NCBI RefSeq assembly: GCF_022807995.1
Contig: NZ_CP094351.1
Coordinates: 4,697,501 to 4,761,500 of the forward strand
Origin: Pseudomonas orientalis
GTDB taxonomy: Bacteria; Pseudomonadota; Gammaproteobacteria; Pseudomonadales; Pseudomonadaceae
Direction: 5' to 3'
Length of the DNA stretch: 64,000 bases
Position 1 is the stretch's first letter. Each line of letters starts with the position of its first letter. Positions 44,021 through 53,318 of this stretch are shown one piece after another. The notes under the pieces are model-generated. The model did not search any database. It had not been told where the DNA came from and saw only the letters and a program-made list of their open reading frames with translations. A program made the translations under genes and the position numbers.

Positions 44021-45169
44021 TCAGATTCGATTTACAGCAATCAGCGGCAAATCGTCGGCGGCGTTCAGTTCGCGCCCGGCGATATAACGCTCGCTGCGGC
44101 GGGTGCGGTCCATCACCTGCCCTACCAATTGGCCACAGGCGGCGTCGATGTCTTCACCACGTGTGGTGCGCACGGTGACGTTGTAGCCGGCCTGGTGCAG
44201 TTGATCCTGGAAACGGCGAATGGCGTTGTTGCTCGGCCGCTCGTAGCCAGAATGCGGAAACGGGTTGAACGGAATCAGGTTGATCTTGCACGGGGTGTTC
44301 TTGAGCAACTCGATCATCTCGACCGCGTGCTCGACCTTGTCGTTGACGTCCTTGAGCATGGTGTACTCAATGGTCAAGACACGCTTTTCGCCCAAGGTCG
44401 CCATATAACGCTGGCAGGATTCGAGCAGCATCTTAAGCGGATACTTCTTGTTGATCGGCACCAATTGGTTACGCAATGCGTCATTGGGTGCGTGCAGCGA
44501 CAAGGCCAGGGAGACGTCGATGTGCTTGGCCAGCTCATCGATCATCGGTACCACGCCGGAGGTCGACAGGGTGACACGGCGCTTGGAAATGCCGTAGCCC
44601 AGGTCGTCCATCATCAGGTGCATGGCCGCAATGACGTTGTCGAAGTTCAGCAGCGGCTCACCCATGCCCATCATCACCACGTTGGTGATGGCACGGTCGA
44701 CGGTCGCCGGGACGCTGCCAAAGGATTTGTTGGCAATCCACACCTGGCCGATCACTTCGGCGGCGGTGAGGTTGCTATTGAAGCCTTGCTTGCCGGTGGA
44801 GCAGAAACTGCAGTCCAGGGCACAGCCTGCCTGGGACGAAACGCACAAAGTGCCGCGCTTGCCCTGGGGAATGTAAACGGTCTCGACGCAGCTGCCGGAC
44901 GCCACGCGCACCACCCACTTACGGGTGCCGTCGCTGGAGATGTCCTCGCTGACCACTTCGGGACCACGCACCTCGGCAATGGCCTTGAGCTTGTCGCGCA
45001 GGGCCTTGCTGACGTTCGTCATGGCGTCGAAATCGTCGACGCCAAAGTGGTGAATCCATTTCATTACCTGACCGGCACGGAAGCGCTTCTCCCCGATTGA
45101 GTCGAAGAATTTCTCCATTTCCGGCTGAGTCAGCCCCAGCAGGTTGGTTTTAACAGTCGATGTCGTCAT
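44021..45169 (-). CDS. rlmN: 23S rRNA/tRNA adenine-C2 methyltransferase RlmN
   Basis: Radical-SAM enzyme that methylates A2503 of 23S rRNA and A37 of some tRNAs. 382 residues. The CxxxCxxC cluster motif is in GCALDCSFCSTGKQGF; SAM-contact TNVVMMGMGEPLLNFDN follows; the accessory Cys lies near the C-terminus in GEDIDAACGQLVGQ. The start (MTTSTVKTNLLGL) is the normal one. Follows ndk by 29 bp. Confidence 0.96.
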   Translation of the reverse strand: MTTSTVKTNLLGLTQPEMEKFFDSIGEKRFRAGQVMKWIHHFGVDDFDAMTNVSKALRDKLKAIAEVRGPEVVSEDISSDGTRKWVVRVASGSCVETVYIPQGKRGTLCVSSQAGCALDCSFCSTGKQGFNSNLTAAEVIGQVWIANKSFGSVPATVDRAITNVVMMGMGEPLLNFDNVIAAMHLMMDDLGYGISKRRVTLSTSGVVPMIDELAKHIDVSLALSLHAPNDALRNQLVPINKKYPLKMLLESCQRYMATLGEKRVLTIEYTMLKDVNDKVEHAVEMIELLKNTPCKINLIPFNPFPHSGYERPSNNAIRRFQDQLHQAGYNVTVRTTRGEDIDAACGQLVGQVMDRTRRSERYIAGRELNAADDLPLIAVNRI

Positions 45170-45198
45170 GGATTCACCCTCACTCTTTAAGCCGTTGC

Positions 45199-45624
45199 TT
45201 AGCGAGCGGTTACTTCAGTAGCAGCGAAAAAGTACGAGATTTCGCGGGCAGCAGCGGCTTCGGAGTCCGAACCGTGTACAGCGTTGGCGTCGATGGATTC
45301 AGCGAAGTCAGCGCGGATGGTGCCGGCAGCCGCTTCTTTAGGGTTGGTAGCGCCCATCAGTTCGCGGTTCAGAGCGATAGCGTTCTCGCCTTCCAGCACC
45401 TGAACAACAACAGGACCGGAGATCATGAAGGCAACCAGGTCGCCGAAGAAACCACGAGCGCTGTGCTCAGCGTAGAAGCCTTCAGCTTCAGCCTTGGACA
45501 GTTGCTTGAGTTTCGAAGCTACAACCTTCAGGCCGGCTTTTTCGAAACGAGTGGTGATCTCGCCGATGACGTTTTTTGCAACAGCGTCAGGCTTGATGAT
45601 GGAGAAAGTACGTTGAACAGCCAT
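45199..45624 (-). CDS. ndk: Nucleoside diphosphate kinase
   Basis: Exchanges gamma-phosphates between NTPs and NDPs. 141 residues. N-terminus AVQRTFSIIKPDAV, active His in NAVHGSDS (~117), and RADFAESIDANAV contact region. Between iscX and rlmN; a 23-bp hairpin after iscX separates the two. Confidence 0.97.
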   Translation of the reverse strand: MAVQRTFSIIKPDAVAKNVIGEITTRFEKAGLKVVASKLKQLSKAEAEGFYAEHSARGFFGDLVAFMISGPVVVQVLEGENAIALNRELMGATNPKEAAAGTIRADFAESIDANAVHGSDSEAAAAREISYFFAATEVTAR

Positions 45625-45660
45625 GGTGTAACTCCAGAAACGGTAATTTACGAAAAATTA

Positions 45661-45683
45661 AACCCGCGAATTATACGCGGGTT
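45661..45683 (-). terminator. Hairpin after iscX
   Basis: Minus strand AACCCGCG-TATAATT-CGCGGGTT then TAATTTTTC, an 8-bp stem in the iscX-ndk gap. The loop reads TATAATT, so it could also overlap an ndk promoter -10. Confidence 0.65.
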
Positions 45684-45716
45684 ATCAGGTATTGCCTAAC
45701 TGCGTAACAAGGCGGC

Positions 45717-45917
45717 TCAGTCTGCTTCTTCGATCCACAGGCCTTGAATCGCCTCCAGGACCTTTTCGCCACCCCGATCCGGGATGTCGTCAAAATCCGG
45801 CAGTTCCATTACGAGGTTGCGCAGCTTGACGAAGTTCACCGTAAGAGGATTGACCTCAGGATGAGCTTCAGCAAGTTGTATAGCGATTTCTTGTACATCA
45901 ACCCATTTCAGGCTCAT
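45717..45917 (-). CDS. iscX: IscX (YfhJ-type) iron-sulfur cluster assembly factor
   Basis: 66 residues, start MSLKWVDVQEIAIQLAE at 45917; an upstream in-frame start adds MIQGTV but lies in the fdx 3' overlap. Acidic winged-helix-like protein that binds IscS and iron (DFDDIPDRGGEK, EAIQGLWIEEAD). Last gene of the isc operon. Stop is 92 bp before ndk. Confidence 0.93.
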   Translation of the reverse strand: MSLKWVDVQEIAIQLAEAHPEVNPLTVNFVKLRNLVMELPDFDDIPDRGGEKVLEAIQGLWIEEAD

Positions 45918-45931
45918 GACAGTTCCTTGAA

Positions 45932-46273
45932 TCAATGCGGCGCTTCGGCTGCATGGTTGAGCGAATATTTCGGAATTTCGACGGTGATGTCTTCAGTGCC
46001 AACCTTTGCCTGACAGCTTAGACGCGAAGTCGCTTCCAGGCCCCAGGCGCGGTCAAGGAAGTCTTCTTCCAGCTCATCAGCCTCTTCCAGGCTGTTGAAG
46101 CCCTCGCGGATGATGCAGTGGCAGGTGGTGCAAGCGCACACACCGCCGCAGGCACTTTCGATTTCAATGTGGTTGTCGTGGGCCACTTCCAGGATGGACT
46201 TGCCGGTCTCAGCCTCCACGACCATACCGTCCGGGCAATGCTCGGCGTGTGGCAGAAAAATGATCTGCGGCAT
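45932..46273 (-). CDS. fdx: [2Fe-2S] ferredoxin of the ISC system
   Basis: 113 residues. Donates electrons for cluster formation on IscU. 2Fe-2S ligands: Cys of ESACGGVCACTTCHC and a distal Cys in RLSCQAKVGTEDI. Adrenodoxin-type start MPQIIFLPHAEHCPDG. Follows hscA by 3 nt. Confidence 0.96.
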   Translation of the reverse strand: MPQIIFLPHAEHCPDGMVVEAETGKSILEVAHDNHIEIESACGGVCACTTCHCIIREGFNSLEEADELEEDFLDRAWGLEATSRLSCQAKVGTEDITVEIPKYSLNHAAEAPH

Positions 46274-46276
46274 CAG

Positions 46277-48139
46277 TTAATCCTCAAGTTCATTCAGGTT
46301 GCGTCCCGCCAGGGCGGCTTTTACCGACTGGTCCATACGACGGGCGGCAAAGGCATCGGTCACTTGCGACAGACGCTTGGTCTGCTGCTCGATGGCATAG
46401 CCATCGGTGCCTTTCATCAATTCGGCCAGTTCCTGCATCTGCAGGTCGATGACCATGCGCTCTTCGGCATCCAGCAAACGCTCGCCGTCAGCCTCAAGGG
46501 CGCCCTGCACCGCTTCGAGCAGGCGCTGGGCATCCACCTGCTGCTCACGCAGCACGCGGGCGACCTTGTCATCGCCGGCGTATTGGAACGAGTCCTTGAG
46601 CATCTTGGCGATTTCGCCGTCGGTGAGGCCATAGGACGGCTTGACCTGGATGCTGGCTTCGACGCCGGAGGCCAGCTCGCGTGCGGCGACGCTGAGCAGG
46701 CCGTCGGCGTCGACCTGGAAGGTGACGCGAATTTTCGCCGCGCCGGCTACCATCGCCGGGATACCGCGCAGTTCGAAGCGCGCCAGGGAGCGGCAGTCGC
46801 TGATCAGCTCGCGCTCGCCTTGCAGCACATGAATCATCATGGCCGTCTGGCCATCTTTGTAGGTGGTGAAGTCCTGGGCGCGGGCGACGGGAATGGTGGT
46901 GTTGCGCGGAATCACCTTCTCCATCAGACCACCCATGGTTTCCAGGCCCAGGGACAACGGAATCACATCGAGCAGCAGCAGTTCGCCGCCATCGCGCTTG
47001 TTGCCGGCCAGGGTATCGGCCTGGATGGCCGCGCCAATGGCGACGACCTGGTCCGGGTCGATTTCAGTCAACGGCTGGCGGCCAAAGGCTTCGGCGACGG
47101 CGTCACGCACACGCGGAACGCGGGTGGAGCCGCCAACCATCACTACGGCACCGACGTCTTCGAGCTCGATACCGGAATCACGCACGGCGCGGCGGCAGGC
47201 TTTCAGGCTGCGGGCGACCATGGGTTCGATCAACGCATCGAAGGCTTCGCGCGTCAACTGGGCCGACCAGCTACCGTAGGAAACTTCTACAGTAGCGGCG
47301 TCCGTCAGTGCTTCCTTGGCGGCGCAGGCAGTTTGCAGCAGGTTGCGCTGCGCGCCCGGGTCCAGGTCGGCGGACAAGCCGGCGCTGCTGATGATCCAGC
47401 TCGCAATGGCATGGTCAAAGTCATCACCACCCAGGGCGCTGTCGCCACCGGTGGCCAGCACTTCGAAGACGCCGCCGGTCAGGCGCAGGATCGAAATATC
47501 AAAGGTGCCACCGCCCAGGTCGTAAATGGCGACCAGGCCTTCGGCATGCTGGTCCAGACCGTAAGCCACCGCAGCCGCGGTCGGCTCGTTGAGCAGGCGC
47601 AGCACGTTCAGGCCGGCGAGTTTCGCCGCATCCTTGGTGGCTTGGCGCTGCGCGTCATCGAAATACGCCGGAACCGTGATCACCGCGCCGACCAGTTCGC
47701 CGCCCAAGGTGGTTTCCGCGCGCTGGCGCAGCACCTTGAGGATATCGGCCGACACTTCCACCGGGCTTTTCGGGCCCTGGACGGTGTCGATGAACGGCAT
47801 ATGGGATTCACCGCCGACAAAGCGGTACGGCAGTTGGTCGCCCAACTGCTTGACGTCGGACAAGCCACGACCCATCAAGCGCTTGACCGACAGCACGGTA
47901 TTGAGGGGGTCGGAGGACGCTGCCAGCTTGGCCGACTCGCCGACTTCGATACGGTCGGCGTGATAGCGCACGGCGGACGGCAGGATCACCTGGCCGTTGG
48001 CGTCGGGCAGCGGCTCGGACAGGCCGCTGCGGACGGCAGCAACCAGGGAATTGGTGGTGCCCAGATCAATCCCGACCGCCAGGCGACGCTGGTGCGGTTG
48101 AGGGCTTTGGCCGGGTTCGGCGATTTGCAGTAGAGCCAT
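46277..48139 (-). CDS. hscA: Hsp70-family chaperone HscA
   Basis: 620 residues. ATPase domain with RLAVGIDLGTTNSLVA and AVITVPAYFDDAQRQA, then the substrate-binding domain ending RNLNELED. HscA releases clusters from IscU by binding its LPPVK motif, which is present in iscU here. Starts 53 bp after hscB. Length and motifs are standard. Confidence 0.96.
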   Translation of the reverse strand: MALLQIAEPGQSPQPHQRRLAVGIDLGTTNSLVAAVRSGLSEPLPDANGQVILPSAVRYHADRIEVGESAKLAASSDPLNTVLSVKRLMGRGLSDVKQLGDQLPYRFVGGESHMPFIDTVQGPKSPVEVSADILKVLRQRAETTLGGELVGAVITVPAYFDDAQRQATKDAAKLAGLNVLRLLNEPTAAAVAYGLDQHAEGLVAIYDLGGGTFDISILRLTGGVFEVLATGGDSALGGDDFDHAIASWIISSAGLSADLDPGAQRNLLQTACAAKEALTDAATVEVSYGSWSAQLTREAFDALIEPMVARSLKACRRAVRDSGIELEDVGAVVMVGGSTRVPRVRDAVAEAFGRQPLTEIDPDQVVAIGAAIQADTLAGNKRDGGELLLLDVIPLSLGLETMGGLMEKVIPRNTTIPVARAQDFTTYKDGQTAMMIHVLQGERELISDCRSLARFELRGIPAMVAGAAKIRVTFQVDADGLLSVAARELASGVEASIQVKPSYGLTDGEIAKMLKDSFQYAGDDKVARVLREQQVDAQRLLEAVQGALEADGERLLDAEERMVIDLQMQELAELMKGTDGYAIEQQTKRLSQVTDAFAARRMDQSVKAALAGRNLNELED

Positions 48140-48192
48140 GGTAATCAGGTCTTATCTGTCTATCAGGCGTGCATCACGGGCAGCACACTGGG

Positions 48193-48714
48193 TTAATCGT
48201 CGAGGCGCTCTTCTAGCTGGCGCACTTCGTAGGTGAGCTTGTCGAGAAACTGCATGCGCCGCATCAGGCGTTCGGCCTGCTCGCGTTGCGCTGCGTCATC
48301 CCAACAGGCTGCGAAGCTTTCGTTGAGCTCTTCCTGGGCCGCTTTCAGACGACGCTTGAAGACCGCGACGCCGGCCACATCGGCCTGGTCCTGCAAGTCT
48401 TCGAGTTCTTCGCGCCACTGCATCTGCTGCATCAGGAAGTCCGGGTCATGCACGGTGACTTCCATCGGCAACTCACCGCCCTTCATCGCCAGCAAATAAC
48501 GCGCGCGTTTCGGGGGGCTTTTGAGCGTCTGATAGGCTTCGTTGAGGCTGGCCGATTGCTCCAGCGCCAGGCGTTGCTCACGCTCGGAAGCGTCAGCGAA
48601 GCGGTCCGGATGCACGCCACGCGCCAATTCTCGATAGCGCGTGGCAAGCTGGTCGAGGTCCAGGCGAAAGCTCGGCTGCAGCTCGAATAAAGCGAAATGA
48701 CAAGGAGTACCCAC
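48193..48714 (-). CDS. hscB: J-domain co-chaperone HscB
   Basis: 173 residues, start GTG at 48714 (GTPCHFALFELQPSF) with AGG-type upstream sequence and spacing to iscA of 8 nt. N-terminal J domain with the HPD-type loop RGVHPDRFADASE; C-terminal three-helix IscU-binding domain ending VRQLEERLDD. Uses a GTG start, so a search for ATG only would give a longer false start at 48753. Confidence 0.94.
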   Translation of the reverse strand: MGTPCHFALFELQPSFRLDLDQLATRYRELARGVHPDRFADASEREQRLALEQSASLNEAYQTLKSPPKRARYLLAMKGGELPMEVTVHDPDFLMQQMQWREELEDLQDQADVAGVAVFKRRLKAAQEELNESFAACWDDAAQREQAERLMRRMQFLDKLTYEVRQLEERLDD

Positions 48715-48722
48715 AAATAGCC

Positions 48723-49046
48723 TCAGATGTTGAAGCTTTCGCCGCAGCCACATTCACCGCGTACGTTGGGGTTGTTGAACTTGAAGCCTTCGTTCAACCC
48801 TTCCTTGACGAAATCGAGTTCGGTGCCGTCCAGGTAGGTCAGGCTCTTCGGGTCGATGATCACTTTCTCGCCGTGACTTTCGAATACCTGATCCTCTTCA
48901 ACCACCTCGTCGACAAACTCCAGCACGTAGGCAAGGCCGGAACAGCCCGTGGTGCGAACACCCAGACGAATCCCCTCACCTTTACCGCGCCCATTCAGGG
49001 AGCGGCGAATGTGCTGCGCTGCCGCTTCTGTCATGCTGATAGCCAT
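48723..49046 (-). CDS. iscA: IscA A-type iron-sulfur carrier
   Basis: 107 residues, start MAISMTEAAAQHIRRS at 49046. Cluster-binding Cys: TTGCSGLAYVLEF and the C-terminal GECGCGESFNI. An upstream in-frame ATG at 49070 adds TSKESTMA and overlaps the iscU ribosome region, so 49046 is preferred. Holds clusters between IscU and targets. Confidence 0.94.
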   Translation of the reverse strand: MAISMTEAAAQHIRRSLNGRGKGEGIRLGVRTTGCSGLAYVLEFVDEVVEEDQVFESHGEKVIIDPKSLTYLDGTELDFVKEGLNEGFKFNNPNVRGECGCGESFNI

Positions 49047-49074
49047 CGTTGACTCCTTACTCGTCGCCAAATAC

Positions 49075-49461
49075 TTAGATCAAGCCTTTCTTCTGCTTGT
49101 AGTCGCGAACGGCCGCCTTGATGGCGTCTTCCGCGAGTACCGAGCAGTGGATTTTCACCGGCGGCAGGGCCAGTTCTTCGGCCAGCTGGGTGTTGCTGAT
49201 GGTGACAGCCTCATCCAGGGTCTTGCCTTTCATCCATTCGGTCGCCAGGGAGCTGGAGGCGATGGCCGAACCGCAGCCGTAGGTCTTGAACTTGGCGTCT
49301 TCGATAACGCCAGCGTCGTTGACCTTGATCTGCAGGCGCATCACATCGCCGCACGCCGGAGCGCCAACCATGCCGGTGCCGACATCAGGGTCTTCCGCGT
49401 TCATCTTGCCGACGTTGCGCGGGTTTTCGTAGTGGTCGATGACCTTTTCGCTGTAAGCCAT
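49075..49461 (-). CDS. iscU: Fe-S scaffold protein IscU
   Basis: 128 residues, MAYSEKVIDHYENPRN. Ligand Cys in GAPACGDVMRLQI, FKTYGCGSAIASS and KIHCSVLAED, and the HscA recognition motif LPPVK directly before the last Cys. Scaffold on which IscS sulfur and iron form clusters. Standard length. Confidence 0.98.
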   Translation of the reverse strand: MAYSEKVIDHYENPRNVGKMNAEDPDVGTGMVGAPACGDVMRLQIKVNDAGVIEDAKFKTYGCGSAIASSSLATEWMKGKTLDEAVTISNTQLAEELALPPVKIHCSVLAEDAIKAAVRDYKQKKGLI

Positions 49462-49560
49462 GGTACTGAATCCTCACTCATCAGGGCCGCTCTGGAACCC
49501 TGTAGAAACGTCTGCGTTTTCCGCCACGTTGCTACAGAGCTGGGGTGGCGGCTTCTATAG

Positions 49561-50775
49561 TTAGTGTGCCGCCCACTCGATCTTGGAAATGTCGACGCCG
49601 TCTTTGTACATGTCCCACAGCGGCGACAGGACACGCAGCTTGTTGACGGCTTCGCAGACTTTCTGCGCGGCGTAGTCGACTTGTTCTTCGGTGGTGAAGC
49701 GGCCGAACGTAAAGCGGATCGAGCTGTGCGCCAGTTCGTCGTTGCGGCCCAGGGCGCGCAGTACGTACGAAGGCTCAAGGGAGGCCGAGGTGCAGGCCGA
49801 ACCGGACGAAACCGCCAGGTCCTTGAGCGCCATGATCAGCGACTCGCCTTCGACGTAGTTGAAGCTCAAATTCAGGTTGTGCGGTACGCGGGCGGTCATG
49901 CTGCCGTTGATGTACAGCTCTTCAAGGTTTTCGACCTGCTTGTAGAAGCGATCGCTCAAAGCCTTGATGCGCACGTTTTCGGCAGCCATGTCTTCCTTGG
50001 CTACACGGAAGGCTTCGCCCATGCCGACGATCTGGTGGGTTGCCAGGGTGCCCGAACGCATGCCGCGCTCGTGACCGCCGCCGTGCATGGCGGCTTCGAT
50101 ACGTACGCGCGGCTTGCGGCTTACGTAGAGGGCGCCGATGCCTTTAGGGCCGTAGGTCTTGTGGGCAGAGAACGACATCAGGTCGACTTTCAGCTTGGAC
50201 AGATCGATCTCGACCTTGCCGGTGGACTGAGCGGCGTCGACGTGCAGCAGAATGCCCTTGGAGCGGGTCAGTTCGCCAATCGCTTCGATGTCGTTGATGG
50301 TGCCGATTTCGTTGTTCACGTGGATCACGGAAACCAGGATGGTGTCTTCACGCAGCGCGGCTTCGATCATGGCCGGCGTGACGATACCGTCGGTGGTCGG
50401 CTCGAGGTAGGTGACCTCAAAACCCTCACGCTCCAGTTGGCGCATGGTGTCGAGGACAGCCTTGTGCTCAATCTTGGTGGTGATCAGGTGCTTGCCCTTG
50501 GTCGCGTAGAAATGCGCCGCGCCCTTGATCGCCAGGTTGTCGGACTCGGTGGCACCGGAGGTCCAGACGATTTCCCGCGGGTCGGCGCCCACCAGGTCGG
50601 CGACCTGGCGACGTGCGTTCTCGACCGCTTCCTCGGCTTTCCAGCCGAATACGTGGGAACGGGAGGCCGGGTTGCCGAAGTTTCCGTCAACCAGCAGGCA
50701 TTCGCTCATCTTTTGCGCGACACGCGGATCAACCGGGGTGGTCGCTGAGTAATCAAGGTAAATCGGCAATTTCAT
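49561..50775 (-). CDS. iscS: Cysteine desulfurase IscS
   Basis: 404 residues. PLP enzyme that supplies sulfur for Fe-S clusters and tRNA thiolation. PLP Lys in SFSAHKTYGPKGIGA; catalytic Cys in SSGSACTSASLEPSYVLR. Start MKLPIYLDYSATTPVDPRV. A 99-bp gap to iscU, 50 bp from iscR. Confidence 0.98.
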   Translation of the reverse strand: MKLPIYLDYSATTPVDPRVAQKMSECLLVDGNFGNPASRSHVFGWKAEEAVENARRQVADLVGADPREIVWTSGATESDNLAIKGAAHFYATKGKHLITTKIEHKAVLDTMRQLEREGFEVTYLEPTTDGIVTPAMIEAALREDTILVSVIHVNNEIGTINDIEAIGELTRSKGILLHVDAAQSTGKVEIDLSKLKVDLMSFSAHKTYGPKGIGALYVSRKPRVRIEAAMHGGGHERGMRSGTLATHQIVGMGEAFRVAKEDMAAENVRIKALSDRFYKQVENLEELYINGSMTARVPHNLNLSFNYVEGESLIMALKDLAVSSGSACTSASLEPSYVLRALGRNDELAHSSIRFTFGRFTTEEQVDYAAQKVCEAVNKLRVLSPLWDMYKDGVDISKIEWAAH

Positions 50776-50825
50776 GGACTTTCTCCTAAATCAGGCTGGC
50801 TGGCGCGCCGTTAGCTCTGCGGCTG

Positions 50826-51317
50826 TCACTCGACGGCGGACGCTTCGATCTTGTCCAGACGCGGCGCCTTGGTGTTGCAACGGCGCTGGTCCTGACGCTG
50901 GGCTACTTCTTGCACCTCACGGCGAGTCACAAGATCAGCCAAGCTGATACCACTCAAAAACTCATGGATCTGCAGGCTCAAGTCACACCACAAGTGGTGC
51001 GTCAGGCAGGTGTCGCCGGCATGGCAGTCACCCAGGCCGTGGCATTTGGTCGCATCGACGGATTCGTTGACCGCATCGATCACCTGGGCTACCTGGATGC
51101 CCTGCATGTCGCGGGACAGTTGATAGCCGCCACCTGGGCCTCTCACGCTGGAAACCAGGTTGCTGCGGCGCAATTTGGCGAACAGCTGCTCCAGGTACGA
51201 CAGGGAAATGCCTTGGCGCTCGGAGATATCGGCCAGGGACACCGGCCCAGTTTGCGCGTGCAAGGCCAGGTCGAGCATGGCAGTCACCGCGTATCGGCCT
51301 TTTGTAGTCAGTCTCAT
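50826..51317 (-). CDS. iscR: Iron-sulfur cluster regulator IscR
   Basis: 163 residues, start MRLTTKGRYAVTAMLDLA. Rrf2-family winged helix with cluster Cys in TKCHGLGDCHAGDTCLTH (three Cys). In the holo form it represses the isc operon; two candidate sites lie in its own promoter (51361-51407). First gene of the isc operon. Confidence 0.96.
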   Translation of the reverse strand: MRLTTKGRYAVTAMLDLALHAQTGPVSLADISERQGISLSYLEQLFAKLRRSNLVSSVRGPGGGYQLSRDMQGIQVAQVIDAVNESVDATKCHGLGDCHAGDTCLTHHLWCDLSLQIHEFLSGISLADLVTRREVQEVAQRQDQRRCNTKAPRLDKIEASAVE

Positions 51318-51350
51318 GGACAAGTACCAAGGTGTTTCAGAATGGGAGCA

Positions 51351-51407
51351 AGTATGCGATTCCCGAGTATTTAAGTCAACTATAAGACCTAGTACTTTAG
51401 TCAGGAT
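51351..51407 (-). promoter_or_regulatory. isc promoter with two candidate IscR binding sites
   Basis: Minus strand: -35 TTGACT (51374-51379), 17-bp spacer, -10 CATACT (51351-51356), 34 bp before the iscR start. Over the -35, ATAGTTGACTTAAATACTCG (51364-51383) fits the Type 1 IscR consensus apart from a few positions. A second half-conserved site, ATCCTGACTAAAGTACTAGG, is at 51388-51407. Matches are by eye. Confidence 0.6.
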
Positions 51408-51503
51408 TACCCGTAAAAAGGGCGCGCGAATCATAGCAGGGTGGGGCGGGGACGAACAGCGGCACCGGATAACCAGCTATGCCAGACACAATGAAGGTCA
51501 AAT

Positions 51504-51592
51504 GTGGGAGGGGGCTTGCCCCCGATGGCGGTGGGTCAGTTGCCAAATGGGCTGGCTGATCCACCGCTATCGGGGGCAAGCCCCCTCCCACA
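51504..51592. repeat. G-rich REP inverted pair
   Basis: GTGGGAGGGGGCTTGCCCCC at 51504 and inverted CGGGGGCAAGCCCCCTCCCA ending 51592, between iscR and cysE. Confidence 0.93.
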
Positions 51593-51617
51593 GGGGATCT
51601 CTGGTGATTCCGAGATA

Positions 51618-52400
51618 TCAACTTGCCTTGGTGGCGGCTTCGTCCTTGATCTCGGCGAAATCCTCTTCGCGCAGCTCAGGAAGGTCTTTGGCGCAGTAAG
51701 GGCTGCCCAGCTCCTTCAGCGCGCCGCACATGCCGTCCAGCTTGCCATCGACCGCCTGCAGGTGATCGAGCAACTGGCCAATGGCACGGGCCACCGGGTC
51801 GGGCATGTCTTCGCTGACGCCATAGGCATCAAAACCGATTTTCTCGGCCATGGCCTTGCGCTTGGCCTCCTGCTCGTCGCCGACCTCCGGCTTGACGATG
51901 ATCCGGCCAGGAATACCCACGACCGTCGCACCCGGCGGCACGGCCTTGGTGACTACGGCATTGGAGCCGACCTTGGCGCCGGCGCCGACCGTGAACGGGC
52001 CCAGCACCTTGGCGCCCGCGCCCACCACTACGCCGTCGCCCAGCGTCGGGTGGCGCTTGCCTTTGTTCCAGGTGGTGCCGCCCAGGGTGACACCCTGATA
52101 AAGCGTTACGTCATCGCCAATCTCGGCGGTCTCGCCAATCACGATGCCCATGCCATGGTCGATAAAAAAGCGACGGCCGACCTTGGCGCCCGGATGAATT
52201 TCGATCCCGGTCAGCCAGCGCCCGAAGTTCGACACCAGCCGCGCCAGCCATTTCCAGCCCATGCCCCACAACGCGCCGGACAGCCGGTGAATCCAGATCG
52301 CATGCATACCCGGGTAGCAGGTCAGCACTTCAAAGGCGTTGCGCGCCGCCGGGTCACGGTGGAAAACACTCTGGATATCTTCTCGCAAACGCTCGAACAT
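51618..52400 (-). CDS. cysE: Serine O-acetyltransferase
   Basis: 260 residues. Acetylates serine for cysteine synthesis. Left-handed beta-helix hexapeptide repeats (EIHPGAKVGRRFFIDHG, AEIGDDVTLYQGVTLGG, LGDGVVVGAGAKVLGPF). Start MFERLREDIQSVFHRDP. C-terminal tail (EIKDEAATKAS) is long. Lies 2 nt after trmJ, and upstream of iscR; it makes the cysteine that IscS uses. Confidence 0.95.
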   Translation of the reverse strand: MFERLREDIQSVFHRDPAARNAFEVLTCYPGMHAIWIHRLSGALWGMGWKWLARLVSNFGRWLTGIEIHPGAKVGRRFFIDHGMGIVIGETAEIGDDVTLYQGVTLGGTTWNKGKRHPTLGDGVVVGAGAKVLGPFTVGAGAKVGSNAVVTKAVPPGATVVGIPGRIIVKPEVGDEQEAKRKAMAEKIGFDAYGVSEDMPDPVARAIGQLLDHLQAVDGKLDGMCGALKELGSPYCAKDLPELREEDFAEIKDEAATKAS

Positions 52401-52402
52401 TT

Positions 52403-53173
52403 TTAATCCTTCCGCTTAAGCAGCTCGCCACGGGCCGCTTTCTGGGTTTCCGTGAGGATGCCACGCAATATATTCATTTCTGCCCGGCTGACCGAGCTGC
52501 GTCCGTACAACCGGCGCAGGCGCGCCATCAAGTGCCGTGGCTTTTCAGGATCGAGAAATTCGATAGCCACCAGGGTTTGCTCCAGGTGCTCATAAAATCG
52601 CTCCAGCTCGTCCATCGTGGCCAGCTCGCCACTTTTGGTCGACGCCACTTCGTCCTTTTCCATCTTGCTCGGCTGGCCTTCGGCGGCCAGCCAGGCCATG
52701 CGCACTTCGTAGGTCAGCACCTGCACCGCCGCCCCCAGGTTCAGCGAACTGAACTCGGGGTCTGATGGAATGTGCACGTGATAATGACATCGCTGCAGCT
52801 CGTCGTTGGTCAGGCCAGAGTCTTCACGGCCGAATACCAGAGCGATTTCTGCACCACCGGCCGCCTCTTCCACCACTTTGGTGCCGCACTCGCGCGGGTC
52901 CAGCAGCGGCCAGGGAATGCGGCGGTCGCGGGCGCTGGTGCCGAGCACCAGGTTGCAGCCGACCAGGGCGTCTTCCAGAGTGGCGACGACCTGGGCTTTT
53001 TCCAAGAGGTCATTGGCGCCGGATGCGCGAGCATCGGCCTCGTGGTGCGGAAACACACGTGGCTCGACCAGCACCAGGCGCGTCAGCCCCATGTTTTTCA
53101 TGGCTCGCGCCACCCCGCCGATGTTGCCGGGATGACTGGTATTGACCAAAACGACACGAATGTTTTGCAGCAA
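52403..53173 (-). CDS. trmJ: tRNA (cytidine/uridine-2'-O-)-methyltransferase TrmJ
   Basis: SPOUT (trefoil-knot) methyltransferase acting at tRNA position 32. 256 residues. N-terminus VVLVNTSHPGNIGGVARAMK, knot region ALVFGREDSGLTNDEL and SSLNLGAAVQVLTYEV carrying SAM-binding loops. Start MLQNIRVVLVNTS at 53173; divergent from suhB across 145 bp; 2-nt gap to cysE. Confidence 0.94.
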   Translation of the reverse strand: MLQNIRVVLVNTSHPGNIGGVARAMKNMGLTRLVLVEPRVFPHHEADARASGANDLLEKAQVVATLEDALVGCNLVLGTSARDRRIPWPLLDPRECGTKVVEEAAGGAEIALVFGREDSGLTNDELQRCHYHVHIPSDPEFSSLNLGAAVQVLTYEVRMAWLAAEGQPSKMEKDEVASTKSGELATMDELERFYEHLEQTLVAIEFLDPEKPRHLMARLRRLYGRSSVSRAEMNILRGILTETQKAARGELLKRKD

Positions 53174-53318
53174 GGGAGGCGCTCTCGGACACGGGAAAGG
53201 GGAGCAAATCTTACAGAAGCGCCCAAGGTTATGCCACGAAAGCTAACGTCGCCCTTCACCTGCACAAAGTTTCTGCTAAACTGCCCGGCTTTCTTTAACA
53301 ACCTTAGGTGACCTATCC

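Noticed and set aside
46118..48133. Long plus-strand open frame opposite hscA
   Set aside because: Same explanation; HscA is intact on the minus strand.
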